A stretch of DNA of 55,022 nucleotides from positions 1-55,022 of the forward strand of contig JAAWSV010000016.1 of assembly GCA_022801715.1 (NCBI GenBank). Direction: 5' to 3'. Below the pieces are notes generated by a model. The model ran no database searches. It was not told where the DNA came from and worked only from the letters and a program-made list of their open reading frames with translations. This document shows, one piece after another, positions 7,545 through 15,063 of this stretch (the first letter of the stretch is position 1; every line of letters starts with the position of its first letter). The position numbers were made by a program, and so were the translations under genes. This DNA comes from Oscillospiraceae bacterium. Lineage in GTDB: Bacteria; Bacillota; Clostridia; Oscillospirales; Oscillospiraceae.

Positions 7545-9401
7545 TCACTTGACCACGATGACCCGGACGCGGCCCCCGGAGCTCTCCGCACGGTCGTAGT
7601 AGGCGGTGACCGTGGCGGTGCTGTCCTCCGCCCGGGCCAAGCTGGACAGGTAGTACCGGCCGTCCCGGAGCTCGTAGACCAGGACGCTGTCGGAGAGGGT
7701 GTACTTCTGGTTCCCGGCCACGAACTGATTGCCCACGATCCGGCCGGTCTTGGCGGAGAGGAGGGAGGTCATCCCCTTGGGGTCCGATGCCTCGCCGGAG
7801 AGCCGGATGGGGCCGGCGGTCACGTGGAAGCGGGCGGTGGTGTTGGGGAGGGTGTAGGGGGTGCCGGCGATGTCATAGCTGTAGGTGTAGTAGCGGCTCA
7901 TCCCCTCGCCGGCCTCGTCGATGCGGGAGAGGATGCCGTACTGGTAGGCGTCGCCGGTGACGTCGTTTAGGATCAGCGTCTCGATCTCCCCCTGGGGGTT
8001 CAGGGCGTAGTAGCGTACCTTGCCGCTGCTCAGGGTCATGCCCGCCAAGCGGTCGGGACTGAGCACCGCCCCCCGGCCGTCGCCCACGTCCAGGATCTCC
8101 ACCCCCTGGGCGAAGGCGTACTTGTCCAGCCTGGTCCCCTCCCGGTCCACCTTGCCGGAGAGGGAGGCGGAGGACAGCCCCCGGAGGGTGACCTCGCCGC
8201 CGTTGGGGGCCACGGTGGCCCGGACCAGGGCGCCGGTCTTATAGCCGCCCCGGGTCTGGTACTGGTAGGTCTGGCCGTCGGAGGCCAGGAGGGTGACGGT
8301 CTGGGCGGTGTAGGTGCCGCCGGAGCCGTCGGGGTAGCTGGCGTTGGCGGTGCCGGTGATGATGCCCACCTTCTCCCCGGCGCTGGCGGTGACGTCGGCC
8401 ACGGCGGCCACGCCGCCGCTGCGGCCCAGAAGGAGGGTCACGCTGTCGCCCAGGTGGTAGCTGCCCAGGTCGGAGAGGTCGTAGGCGGCGGCGGAGCTCT
8501 CGATGGCGTAGGTCCGGCCGGCCACCGTCACCGAGGCGGGGGCGGCGGAGGAGGGCTCGATGGCCTGGATGGGGCCGGTGGCCTTTTTGGCGTAGGCCCA
8601 CACGGTCTCCATGGCCTCGTTCCAGTAGAGGACGTCGTAGTTCTGGATATCCTTCAGGGCCGCCTTGCCGCCGTTGCGGTAGACCGTGGCGGGGGTGAAG
8701 GACAGCGCGCTGCGCCAGCCGGACTGGGCCACCAGGGGGCCGTCCATTCTGCCGTTGACCAAGGAGACGATGTCCGGCTTTCCGGAGGCGTCCAGGCTGT
8801 GGCCCAAGGACTGGATGTAGGGCGTCCCCTCCTTGGTCCGGGCGGAGAGGAGGTTATAGAACAGGTACACCGCGTCCTGCCGGGTGAGGGGGGCGGTGGG
8901 GGAGGCGGCGGTGACGCCGGTGTTCAGCTTCAGGTTCCGGTACATGGCCATCTGGCCGGAGGGGTAGGCCCCGGAGAAGTCGCCGCTGTGGTAGCCTATA
9001 AGGGCCAGCGCCATGGAGACGCCCTCCGCCAGCTTCACCTCCTCGTTGGGGCGAAAGGTGCCGTCGCTGAAGGCGGTGACGATCCCCAGGCCCACCGCGG
9101 CCTCCACGTAGCCGCTGGCCCAGTGGCTCCGGGGCACGTCGGGGTAGGGGGAGGTGGCCGCCTGGCCGATGGCGTCCCCCGCCGGGCTGGCCTTCACGGC
9201 CATGGCGGTCAGCTCCGCCCGGGTCACACGGCGGGAGAGGTTCAGGTTGCCGTTGCTGTCCCCGGTGAGAATCCCCAGGGCGGTCATAGCCTGCACGGCG
9301 GCATCCCCGTCGCCGGCGGTCCCCGCGGCGGCGCAGGGCAGGGCCAGCGCAAGGCTGAGGCAGGCCGCTAAAAGAGCGGCGAAAAGGCGTTTTGTTCTCA
9401 T
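7545..9401 (-). CDS. SLH-domain surface protein
   Basis: This 618-residue exported protein starts with a signal peptide (MRTKRLFAALLAACLSLALA, with cleavage expected after AAAG near residue 26). Three S-layer homology repeats follow in the first 200 residues: one with TALGILTGDSNGNLN, a second with YPDVPRSHWASGYVEAA and GTFRPNEEVK, and a third degenerate one ending LTRQDAVYLFYNLL. SLH repeats anchor proteins to cell-wall polymers. The remaining 400 residues are beta-rich and of unknown function. I place the start at 9401 (AAGGA about 12 nt upstream). The frame remains open to 9620, but that stretch is intergenic repeat DNA. Confidence 0.88.
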   Translation of the reverse strand: MRTKRLFAALLAACLSLALALPCAAAGTAGDGDAAVQAMTALGILTGDSNGNLNLSRRVTRAELTAMAVKASPAGDAIGQAATSPYPDVPRSHWASGYVEAAVGLGIVTAFSDGTFRPNEEVKLAEGVSMALALIGYHSGDFSGAYPSGQMAMYRNLKLNTGVTAASPTAPLTRQDAVYLFYNLLSARTKEGTPYIQSLGHSLDASGKPDIVSLVNGRMDGPLVAQSGWRSALSFTPATVYRNGGKAALKDIQNYDVLYWNEAMETVWAYAKKATGPIQAIEPSSAAPASVTVAGRTYAIESSAAAYDLSDLGSYHLGDSVTLLLGRSGGVAAVADVTASAGEKVGIITGTANASYPDGSGGTYTAQTVTLLASDGQTYQYQTRGGYKTGALVRATVAPNGGEVTLRGLSSASLSGKVDREGTRLDKYAFAQGVEILDVGDGRGAVLSPDRLAGMTLSSGKVRYYALNPQGEIETLILNDVTGDAYQYGILSRIDEAGEGMSRYYTYSYDIAGTPYTLPNTTARFHVTAGPIRLSGEASDPKGMTSLLSAKTGRIVGNQFVAGNQKYTLSDSVLVYELRDGRYYLSSLARAEDSTATVTAYYDRAESSGGRVRVIVVK

Positions 9402-9431
9402 GTGGCAGGTTCCTTTCTGGTTTGGGATAAA

Positions 9432-9624
9432 TAAAAGCCCTCGGCAGAGTTTCGCCGCCGCGGCGGCGAAATGAAATGAAATCATTTTTGCCGGAAACCG
9501 CGTTTTCAGCAAAAATTCCTCTCGCGGAGCGAGCGTCGCAGGACATTGCCCCGCGGGGCAATGTCCAAGGCGAAGAGCGCAGCGCAATCCCCAAATTCGT
9601 TTGAAATCCGCAGATTTCAAACGA
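9432..9624. repeat. Modular palindrome-mosaic repeat, copy 1
   Basis: This intergenic block shares ordered segments with 29821-30091: AAAAGCCC-(T/C)-CGGCAG-(A/G)-GTTTCGC, then AAATCATTTTT-(G/T)-CCGGAAACCGCG, then GAAATCCGCAGATTTC. Between the shared segments lie palindromes that differ from copy to copy; here they include a perfect 26-bp palindrome at 9541-9566. Like the other copy it starts at the 3' end of a minus-strand gene (the permease stop at 9636) and fills the space to the next start codon. It has no reading frame of its own. Confidence 0.75.
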
Positions 9625-9635
9625 GCGCGTCAGCA

Positions 9636-10895
9636 TCAATCGTACCGCAGCGCGTCGATGGGGTTCAGCTTGGCGGCCTTGTTGGCCGGCAGGTAGCCGA
9701 ACAGCACGCCGATGCCCACGCTGACACCGAAGCTGAGCATGATGGCTCCGAAGGTGGGGGTGGCGTCGAATACGCCGCCGCCCATGCTGGCGGAGAGCTG
9801 GGCCCCCAGCACCGCGCCGATGCCCTTGGCCAAGAGCCAGCCGAAGCCGATGCCCAAGATGCCGCCGATGGCGGAGGTGGTGCCCGCCTCGATGACAAAC
9901 TGGCTGCGGATGTCCCGCCGCTTGGCCCCCAGGGATTTGCGCACGCCTATTTCGCGGGTGCGCTCGGTGACGGACACTAACATGATGTTCATGATGCCGA
10001 TGCCGCCCACCAGGAGGCTGATGGCGGCGATGGCCACCAGCACGCCCATAGCCACGCCCATCATGGCGTTGATCTGGTTGGCCTGCTCGGCCATGGTGGT
10101 GATGTAGAAGTAGTTATACATGCCGTCGTCTGTCCGGTAAAAGTCATTGAGGTAGGCCTCGATGACCTTTTTGGCGGCGTCGGCGGTCTCGCCGGAGGTG
10201 CTGGTGAAAATATACAGATAGACCCACCGGTTGCCGATGATCTCCAGGGCCGTGGAGTAGGGGAGGTAGACCTGGTCGTCCTGACTGCCCTCGGTCATCT
10301 CCAGTTCGGCGTTGCGCTTGAGCACGCCCACCACGGTAAAGAGCCGGCCATTGATGGAGAGGTGTTTCCCCAGGGCATCGCCGCCGAAGGCCTCCTGCTC
10401 CAGATAGGCGCCGATGACGCACACCGCCTCCCGGCGCTCCACATCCAAATAGTTGATGAAGCGCCCCTGCGCCACCTGCTCGCCGTCCATGGTGTAGTTG
10501 GTGGCCGGGTTGTACATGATCTCGCTGACGCCGTAGAGGTTGGTCGATTTGAAGATATCATTCCCGTTGCGCACCGTTGCCGTCACATTCACGTAGGGGG
10601 ACACGCCGGTGAGTACGTCCGGGTGCTCCTCCACCAAGGCGTAAAAATCCTCCGGGTCGGCCACCATGCCGTCCCCCACAGACCAGAGCTGGGCCTGAAT
10701 CATGTTGATGCCCAGCTTGTCGACCTGCTGCTGGACCATGCCGGTGAGGCCGTTGCCCAGGGACAGGATCACGATCACCGCCCCCACGCCGATGATGATA
10801 CCTAACATGGTGAGCAGGGCCCGCATCTTGCTGGTGGTGAGGGACTTTATCGCAAGGCGGAAGGACTGGCTGAAGTTCATGCCGCCGCTTCTCAT
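9636..10895 (-). CDS. MacB-type ABC transporter permease (FtsX family)
   Basis: The 419-residue protein has one N-terminal membrane helix (ALLTMLGIIIGVGAVIVIL, about residues 24-44), a MacB periplasmic-core-like domain of some 220 residues, and a C-terminal FtsX domain with three helices. The family string RTREIGVRKSLGAKRRDI sits near residue 315. Such permeases act as mechanotransmitters with a membrane fusion protein and an ATPase to export peptides, antibiotics or lipids. The start overlaps the ATPase stop as ATGA with GGAGG upstream; an internal ATG at 10880 is the alternative. It is the last gene of a three-gene operon. Confidence 0.92.
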   Translation of the reverse strand: MRSGGMNFSQSFRLAIKSLTTSKMRALLTMLGIIIGVGAVIVILSLGNGLTGMVQQQVDKLGINMIQAQLWSVGDGMVADPEDFYALVEEHPDVLTGVSPYVNVTATVRNGNDIFKSTNLYGVSEIMYNPATNYTMDGEQVAQGRFINYLDVERREAVCVIGAYLEQEAFGGDALGKHLSINGRLFTVVGVLKRNAELEMTEGSQDDQVYLPYSTALEIIGNRWVYLYIFTSTSGETADAAKKVIEAYLNDFYRTDDGMYNYFYITTMAEQANQINAMMGVAMGVLVAIAAISLLVGGIGIMNIMLVSVTERTREIGVRKSLGAKRRDIRSQFVIEAGTTSAIGGILGIGFGWLLAKGIGAVLGAQLSASMGGGVFDATPTFGAIMLSFGVSVGIGVLFGYLPANKAAKLNPIDALRYD

Positions 10896-11635
10896 ACCTC
10901 CACCTCCTCTTCCGCCCCCTCGTCGTGGGGCTGGACCACCGCCCGGGGATCCTGTGCGTCGCCGTCGTAAATGATTCTGCCGTCCTGGAGGCGGATGATC
11001 CGGTCGGCCTTCACGGCGATGGAGTTGTCGTGGGTGATCAGCACCACGGTGTCCCCCTCCCGGTTGAGCTTCTTGAGGAAGCCCAGCACCTCCCGGCCCG
11101 TCCGGGAGTCCAGGGCGCCGGTGGGCTCGTCGGCCAGGATCACCGAGGGGTCCCCGGCCAGGGCCCGGGCGATGGACACACGCTGCTGCTGGCCGCCGGA
11201 GAGCTGGGAGGGGAGATTCTTGTTCTTCCCCTCCAGCCCCACCCGCTTCAGGGAGCGGAGGGCCCGCTCCCGGCGCTCCGCCGTGGGGACGCCGGCGTAG
11301 AGCAGGGGCAGCTCCACATTCTCCTGCACCGTGAGCTTGGGGATCAAATTGTACTGCTGGAAGATAAAACCTAACATCTTGTTGCGGATGTCCGCCTGCT
11401 GGTCGTCGTCCATGGTGGACACGTCCACGCCCCCCAGGTGGTAGGAGCCGGAGGTGGGCACATCCAAGCAGCCGATGATGTTCATGGCGGTGGACTTGCC
11501 GGAGCCGGAGGAGCCCACGATGGCCACAAACTCCCCCTTGTCGATGGTGATATCCACCCCGTCCAGGGCGTGGACGGTCTCCTCGCCCATCTGGTAGATC
11601 TTATAGACGTCCTTCAATTCAATGAGGTGTTCCAA
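10892..11635 (-). CDS. MacB/LolD-type ABC transporter ATP-binding protein
   Basis: The 247-residue ATPase has Walker A GSSGSGKSTAM (about residues 41-51), signature LSGGQQQRVSIARAL, Walker B ILADEPTGALD and switch His (VLITHDNSIA). These are characteristic of the LolD/MacB/FtsE group, in which the ATPase pairs with an FtsX-type permease. It overlaps the permease gene by 4 nt and follows the fusion-protein gene by 13 nt, so one transcript makes the complete efflux complex. Confidence 0.94.
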   Translation of the reverse strand: MEHLIELKDVYKIYQMGEETVHALDGVDITIDKGEFVAIVGSSGSGKSTAMNIIGCLDVPTSGSYHLGGVDVSTMDDDQQADIRNKMLGFIFQQYNLIPKLTVQENVELPLLYAGVPTAERRERALRSLKRVGLEGKNKNLPSQLSGGQQQRVSIARALAGDPSVILADEPTGALDSRTGREVLGFLKKLNREGDTVVLITHDNSIAVKADRIIRLQDGRIIYDGDAQDPRAVVQPHDEGAEEEVEV

Positions 11636-11648
11636 GGCGGCGACCTCC

Positions 11649-13256
11649 CTAGGACACAGCGCCGCCCATGGCGGCGTCGGCGAGGGCGGGCACCAGCACC
11701 GTCTCCCCCTCCTCCAGGCCGGAGGTGATCTCCACGTATGTCCCGTCGCTGCCGCCCAGGGTGACGGTTCTCTCCTCGCTCCTGGAGGGGTCGGCCACGG
11801 TGCCGTCGGGGGCGAGGCAGCCCTCCAGGGGCACCAGCACGGTGTCCCCCCGCTGGACGGCGGCGGCGGGGACGGAGAGGGCGCCCTCCGTCCGCTCCAC
11901 GATGATGTCGGCGGAGACGTTCATTCCCGGGTTCAGCCCGCCGTACTCCTCCAACAGGATGGTGGCGGGGTAGGTGGTGAAGCCGTTGGTGGTGGTGCCG
12001 TTGATGCTGATCCGGTCCACGGTGCCGGTAAAGACCTCCCCGGGGATGGCGTCGGCGGTGATGTCCACCTCCTGCCCCTCCCGGAGCTTGCTCAGGTCCA
12101 GCTCGCTGATGTTCATCTCTAATTTTAAGTAGCTGAGATCGTAGATCACCGCCAAGGCGCCGGAGTCGATGCCGTCCACCTTGTCCCCGGCTTTCACGTT
12201 CTTCTCAATGACGGTGCCGTCGATAGGGGCGGTGATGGTGTAGTTCTCCAAAACATCCTGCGCCTGCTGGAGGGTCAGTCTGGCGTTCTCCAAACTGATG
12301 GCCGCGTCCTCCAAGCTGCTCTGGGCGGAGGGACCGCCCAAAATCGCCAGGGCGCTGCCGGCGTAGACCTGACTGCCGGCGGTGACGGGAATGTCGGTGA
12401 CCTCGCCGCTGGCCTGGGCGGTGACGGTCTGGCGCAGGTTCTCCTCAAAGTTGGCCCCGCCGGCGCAGGCGATATCCCCCACCTGCGCGGTGGCGGCGTT
12501 GGCGGAGGTGAGGGCGCCGGGGTTCTCCACACGGATCTTCACCTGCCGCACCAGGGCCCCGCCGGCCCCCACCAGCTCGGCGGAGGAGACGGACTCCACC
12601 GTCCCCGGCAGGGTCTCCAGCGTGCCGGCAATGGTCACCTCCGCGCTCTGGCCGGGGCGGATGCCCCTGGCGTCGGCGGTGTGGAAGGGCAGGGTGACGG
12701 TGAGGGTGGAGGTGTCAGCCACCTCCGCCACCGGCGTGCCGGGCCCCACCAGATCCCCCTTCTGCACCAGCACCTGCTGCACCACGCCGGGGGCGGAGGC
12801 GCTGACGGTCAGGTTGGCGGCCAAGTCGTCGTAGTTCTTCTGGGCCTGGCGCAGGGAGAGCTCCGCCTGGGCGATGCTCATCTCCGCGTTCTTGGCGTCC
12901 AGGCGGTAGAGGAGCTGCCCCTTCTCCACCCGGTCGCCCACCTCAAAGGGGGCCTCCAGCACCTCCCCCGCGGCCAGCGCCCGCAGCTGGTAGGAGTCGA
13001 TGGGGGTCACGGTGCCCGTACCGGAGACGGCCACCGTCAGATCCCGGCGCTGGACTGTGTCCGCGGTGTAGGGGCCCACAGCTCCCGCGCCGGGGTCCCC
13101 GGAGGGGCGGAGGAAGAGGAGGTATACCGCCAGAAGGGCGGCGGCCAGAAGGGCAAATCGCGCCCACCGCTTCCTGGGCAGTCTCGGCCGGCGGAGAGCA
13201 AAGCGCTTCTTTGCCGTCTGTGGCGCTTCCTGTGCTGCTGTCTGCATTGTTTCCAT
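11649..13256 (-). CDS. MacA-like membrane fusion protein (HlyD/RND type)
   Basis: This 535-residue protein has an N-terminal membrane helix (RFALLAAALLAVYLLFL, about residues 32-48) and then an extracytoplasmic part with several lipoyl-like half motifs. Examples are EVLEAPFEVGDRVEKGQLL, VQQVLVQKGDLVGPGTPV and DGTVIEKNVKAGDKVDG, and two coiled-coil hairpins rich in Leu, Ala and Gln lie between them. The extra lipoyl-like segments make it longer than a typical MacA (about 370 residues). The ATG at 13256 with AAGGAG upstream is preferred over the longer frame to 13319. It heads the efflux operon and lies behind a promoter with an OmpR-family-like site. Confidence 0.9.
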   Translation of the reverse strand: METMQTAAQEAPQTAKKRFALRRPRLPRKRWARFALLAAALLAVYLLFLRPSGDPGAGAVGPYTADTVQRRDLTVAVSGTGTVTPIDSYQLRALAAGEVLEAPFEVGDRVEKGQLLYRLDAKNAEMSIAQAELSLRQAQKNYDDLAANLTVSASAPGVVQQVLVQKGDLVGPGTPVAEVADTSTLTVTLPFHTADARGIRPGQSAEVTIAGTLETLPGTVESVSSAELVGAGGALVRQVKIRVENPGALTSANAATAQVGDIACAGGANFEENLRQTVTAQASGEVTDIPVTAGSQVYAGSALAILGGPSAQSSLEDAAISLENARLTLQQAQDVLENYTITAPIDGTVIEKNVKAGDKVDGIDSGALAVIYDLSYLKLEMNISELDLSKLREGQEVDITADAIPGEVFTGTVDRISINGTTTNGFTTYPATILLEEYGGLNPGMNVSADIIVERTEGALSVPAAAVQRGDTVLVPLEGCLAPDGTVADPSRSEERTVTLGGSDGTYVEITSGLEEGETVLVPALADAAMGGAVS

Positions 13257-13340
13257 GTGCTCATTCTCCTTATGTCTTAGTTTCGCGCCGGGGAGCCCCT
13301 CCTGTGCGCCGCCGGTCACCCGGTTCTCTATCGGAAGTGT

Positions 13341-13371
13341 ATTGTAGCAGGTAAACCTTGCATTCCTTCAA
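13341..13371 (-). promoter_or_regulatory. Promoter of the MacAB-type efflux operon
   Basis: On the minus strand TTGAAG (13371-13366), a 19-nt spacer and TACAAT (13346-13341) lie about 85 nt before the fusion-protein start codon. The long spacer and poor -35 box fit a promoter that needs an activator. Confidence 0.55.
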
Positions 13372-13378
13372 AGAAAAA

Positions 13379-13395
13379 CTTAAGATTTCTTTAAG
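13379..13395 (-). promoter_or_regulatory. Direct repeat resembling an OmpR-family (PmrA-type) response-regulator box
   Basis: CTTAAG-ATTTC-TTTAAG is two copies of (C/T)TTAAG with 11-bp periodicity, the format bound by PmrA/QseB-like OmpR-family regulators. It ends 7 nt upstream of the -35 box of the efflux promoter, the usual activator position. A related motif (TTTAAG-AATAT-CCTAAG) is at 13590-13606, on the side of the XRE gene. No two-component genes occur in the window, so the regulator is unknown. Confidence 0.5.
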
Positions 13396-13589
13396 ATTTT
13401 TACACCCCGCCCAGCCTCTGCCAGAGGTTATACACCCTCCAGCGGGTGGAATGTCAAGGGGAATTTGAAAAACTGCCGTTTTTTCTGCAAGGCCCGCCGC
13501 GGACCAGCGCCGGAGCTGCACCTCCGATCAGATCGGACCGGGCTATTATAAATCTTAGTTTCAGAGAAATCAATATATAAATCATGAAT

Positions 13590-13606
13590 TTTAAGAATAT
13601 CCTAAG
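13590..13606 (+). promoter_or_regulatory. Second, degenerate copy of the CTTAAG-N5-CTTAAG motif
   Basis: TTTAAG-AATAT-CCTAAG has the same 5-nt spacer and 11-bp period as the site at 13379-13395, with one mismatch. It lies about 90 nt upstream of the XRE regulator start, inside a short AT-rich stretch (13545-13640). Confidence 0.35.
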
Positions 13607-13697
13607 AAAAACAGCGGACATACCTTAGAATGTAAGAATGAACTGCCACAGCCGGCGGCTGCGGCACAGGTGCGCGGAACGAAGGGGGGCGGCTGTC

Positions 13698-14021
13698 ATG
13701 AGGGAGCTGGGACCGGCCCTGCGTCAGGCCCGGGAGCGCCGGGAGCTGACCCAGACGGAGGTCATGGCCATGACCGGGATCAACAACAAGACGCTGTCCG
13801 GCTATGAAAACGGCGTGTCGGAGCCGGATTTGCAGACGCTGACCACGCTGCTGCGGCTCTACCAGGTCTCAGCGGACCAGCTGCTGCGCATCGACAGCGG
13901 GGGCAGGCCCGCCGACGAGGTCCGGCTGCTGGAGCTGTACCGGGCGATGCCCAAGGAGCGGCGGCAGGAGCTGCTGCTGGTGCTGGAGACGCTGTCGGCC
14001 CGCCGGCGGGAGGGGCGGTGA
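13698..14021 (+). CDS. XRE-family transcriptional regulator
   Basis: The 107-residue protein is a Cro/C1-type helix-turn-helix regulator. Residues 5-60 contain the HTH (LRQARERRELTQTEVMAMTG, then INNKTLSGYENGVSEPD), and the acidic, Leu-rich tail probably dimerises. I use the ATG at 13698, with AAGGGGGG upstream; the frame opens earlier at 13638, but that part lacks a ribosome site. It is divergent from the MacAB-type efflux operon and shares a 440-bp AT-rich intergenic region with it, so it may regulate that operon. Confidence 0.88.
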   Translation: MRELGPALRQARERRELTQTEVMAMTGINNKTLSGYENGVSEPDLQTLTTLLRLYQVSADQLLRIDSGGRPADEVRLLELYRAMPKERRQELLLVLETLSARRREGR

Positions 14022-14042
14022 CAGGCAGTGTCTATCGCGTCA

Positions 14043-14077
14043 AAAAAGCGCCGGCTCCCATGGGAGCCGGCGCTTTT
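14043..14077. terminator. Bidirectional intrinsic terminator
   Basis: AAAAGCGCCGGCTCCC is followed directly by its exact complement and a T run, with an A run on the other side. It separates the convergent XRE and RpiR genes. Confidence 0.92.
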
Positions 14078-14107
14078 TCGTCTGTCAGGCGGCCGGTCTT
14101 GTCCCGT

Positions 14108-14950
14108 CTACAGGCAGAACAGGTCCCGGGTGTCGCAGTGGCCCACCTCGCGGCCCAGATGGTGCTGGACGCTCTCCGGGTTCTTCGCCGCCAGGCTGTT
14201 GATGATCAGATTGATCATGGCCAGCGTGGCCACGTGGGTGTAGTCCACGGAGACGCCGGCCACCGGGGCCAGCAGCACATAGTCGCTGACGCAGGCCAGG
14301 GGGTTGGCGGCGTTGTCGGTGATGGAGATCACCACCGCCCCCCGCCGGCGGGCCAGAAGGGCCGCGTCCCGCACCTCCTTGAGCACCCGCTGGCTGCTGA
14401 AGGCCAGGAGCACGTCGCCGGAGCCGATGTCGCTGAACTCCACCTTCTTGGACAGCCCCACCCCTAAGAGGGCCTCAAAGGGCTTGCCTAAACGCCAGAG
14501 GTAGTGTCCGGTCATCTGCACGGCAATCTCGCTGGCGAACATGGCCACGCTGTACACCGTGCCGCAGCGGTCGATGGCGTCCACCACCTGCTCCAGGACC
14601 AAGGGGTCCAGCAGCTTCTCCATGCTGGTCAGATTGGCCATGTCCTGGACAATGGAGTTTTTCGCCACGTCGTTCATGCCGCCGGCCACGGCGAAGTGCT
14701 GGAACATGTCGTAGGGGGAGGTAGCCCGCCGGTACCGCTCACCTAAGTCCTCCTTGAACTCGGCGAACTTGCCGTAGCCCAGCTTGTGGACCAGGCGGGT
14801 GATAAAGGTGGCGGACACGCCGCAGACCTCCGCCAGCTGGGCGCCGCTGAGGAACACGGTATTGCTGATATCGCTGAGAATCTTCTCCACCACAGCCTGC
14901 TCCTTGGCGGTCAGGCCGGAATTTTTCACTCGATCCGACAACTGTGTCAT
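14108..14950 (-). CDS. RpiR/MurR-family transcriptional regulator (HTH plus SIS domain)
   Basis: The 280-residue protein has an N-terminal HTH_6 domain (about residues 1-75, including LAEVCGVSATFITRLVHKLG) and a C-terminal sugar-isomerase (SIS) domain. The SIS domain contains SVAMFASEIAVQMTGHYLW and ARRRGAVVISITDNAANPLA. RpiR regulators sense phosphorylated sugars or related metabolites through SIS. It lies at the downstream edge of the catabolic locus and probably regulates it. I prefer the ATG at 14950 with GAGG upstream; the frame extends to 14998 without a ribosome site. Its own promoter region contains a small palindrome at 14998-15016, suggesting autoregulation. Confidence 0.88.
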   Translation of the reverse strand: MTQLSDRVKNSGLTAKEQAVVEKILSDISNTVFLSGAQLAEVCGVSATFITRLVHKLGYGKFAEFKEDLGERYRRATSPYDMFQHFAVAGGMNDVAKNSIVQDMANLTSMEKLLDPLVLEQVVDAIDRCGTVYSVAMFASEIAVQMTGHYLWRLGKPFEALLGVGLSKKVEFSDIGSGDVLLAFSSQRVLKEVRDAALLARRRGAVVISITDNAANPLACVSDYVLLAPVAGVSVDYTHVATLAMINLIINSLAAKNPESVQHHLGREVGHCDTRDLFCL

Positions 14951-14997
14951 AGAGGGAATTACCTCGTGTTTCGTGAGTTTATGGGGCCATAGGCTCA

Positions 14998-15038
14998 TGT
15001 ATACCAGTATTATACACTCTATTCCGCTCTATGCGCAA
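14998..15038 (-). promoter_or_regulatory. rpiR-like promoter with overlapping palindrome
   Basis: On the minus strand TTGCGC (15038-15033), 18 nt and TATAAT (15014-15009) form a good promoter. TGTATA-N7-TATACA at 14998-15016 overlaps the -10 box and could be an operator. Confidence 0.55.
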
Positions 15039-15063
15039 GAAAAATGTTGGAATCTGTCCGCCC

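Noticed and set aside
9402-9620. N-terminal extension of the SLH gene by 73 codons
   Set aside because: The extension translates the palindrome-mosaic repeat. The start at 9401 has a ribosome site and an immediate signal peptide.
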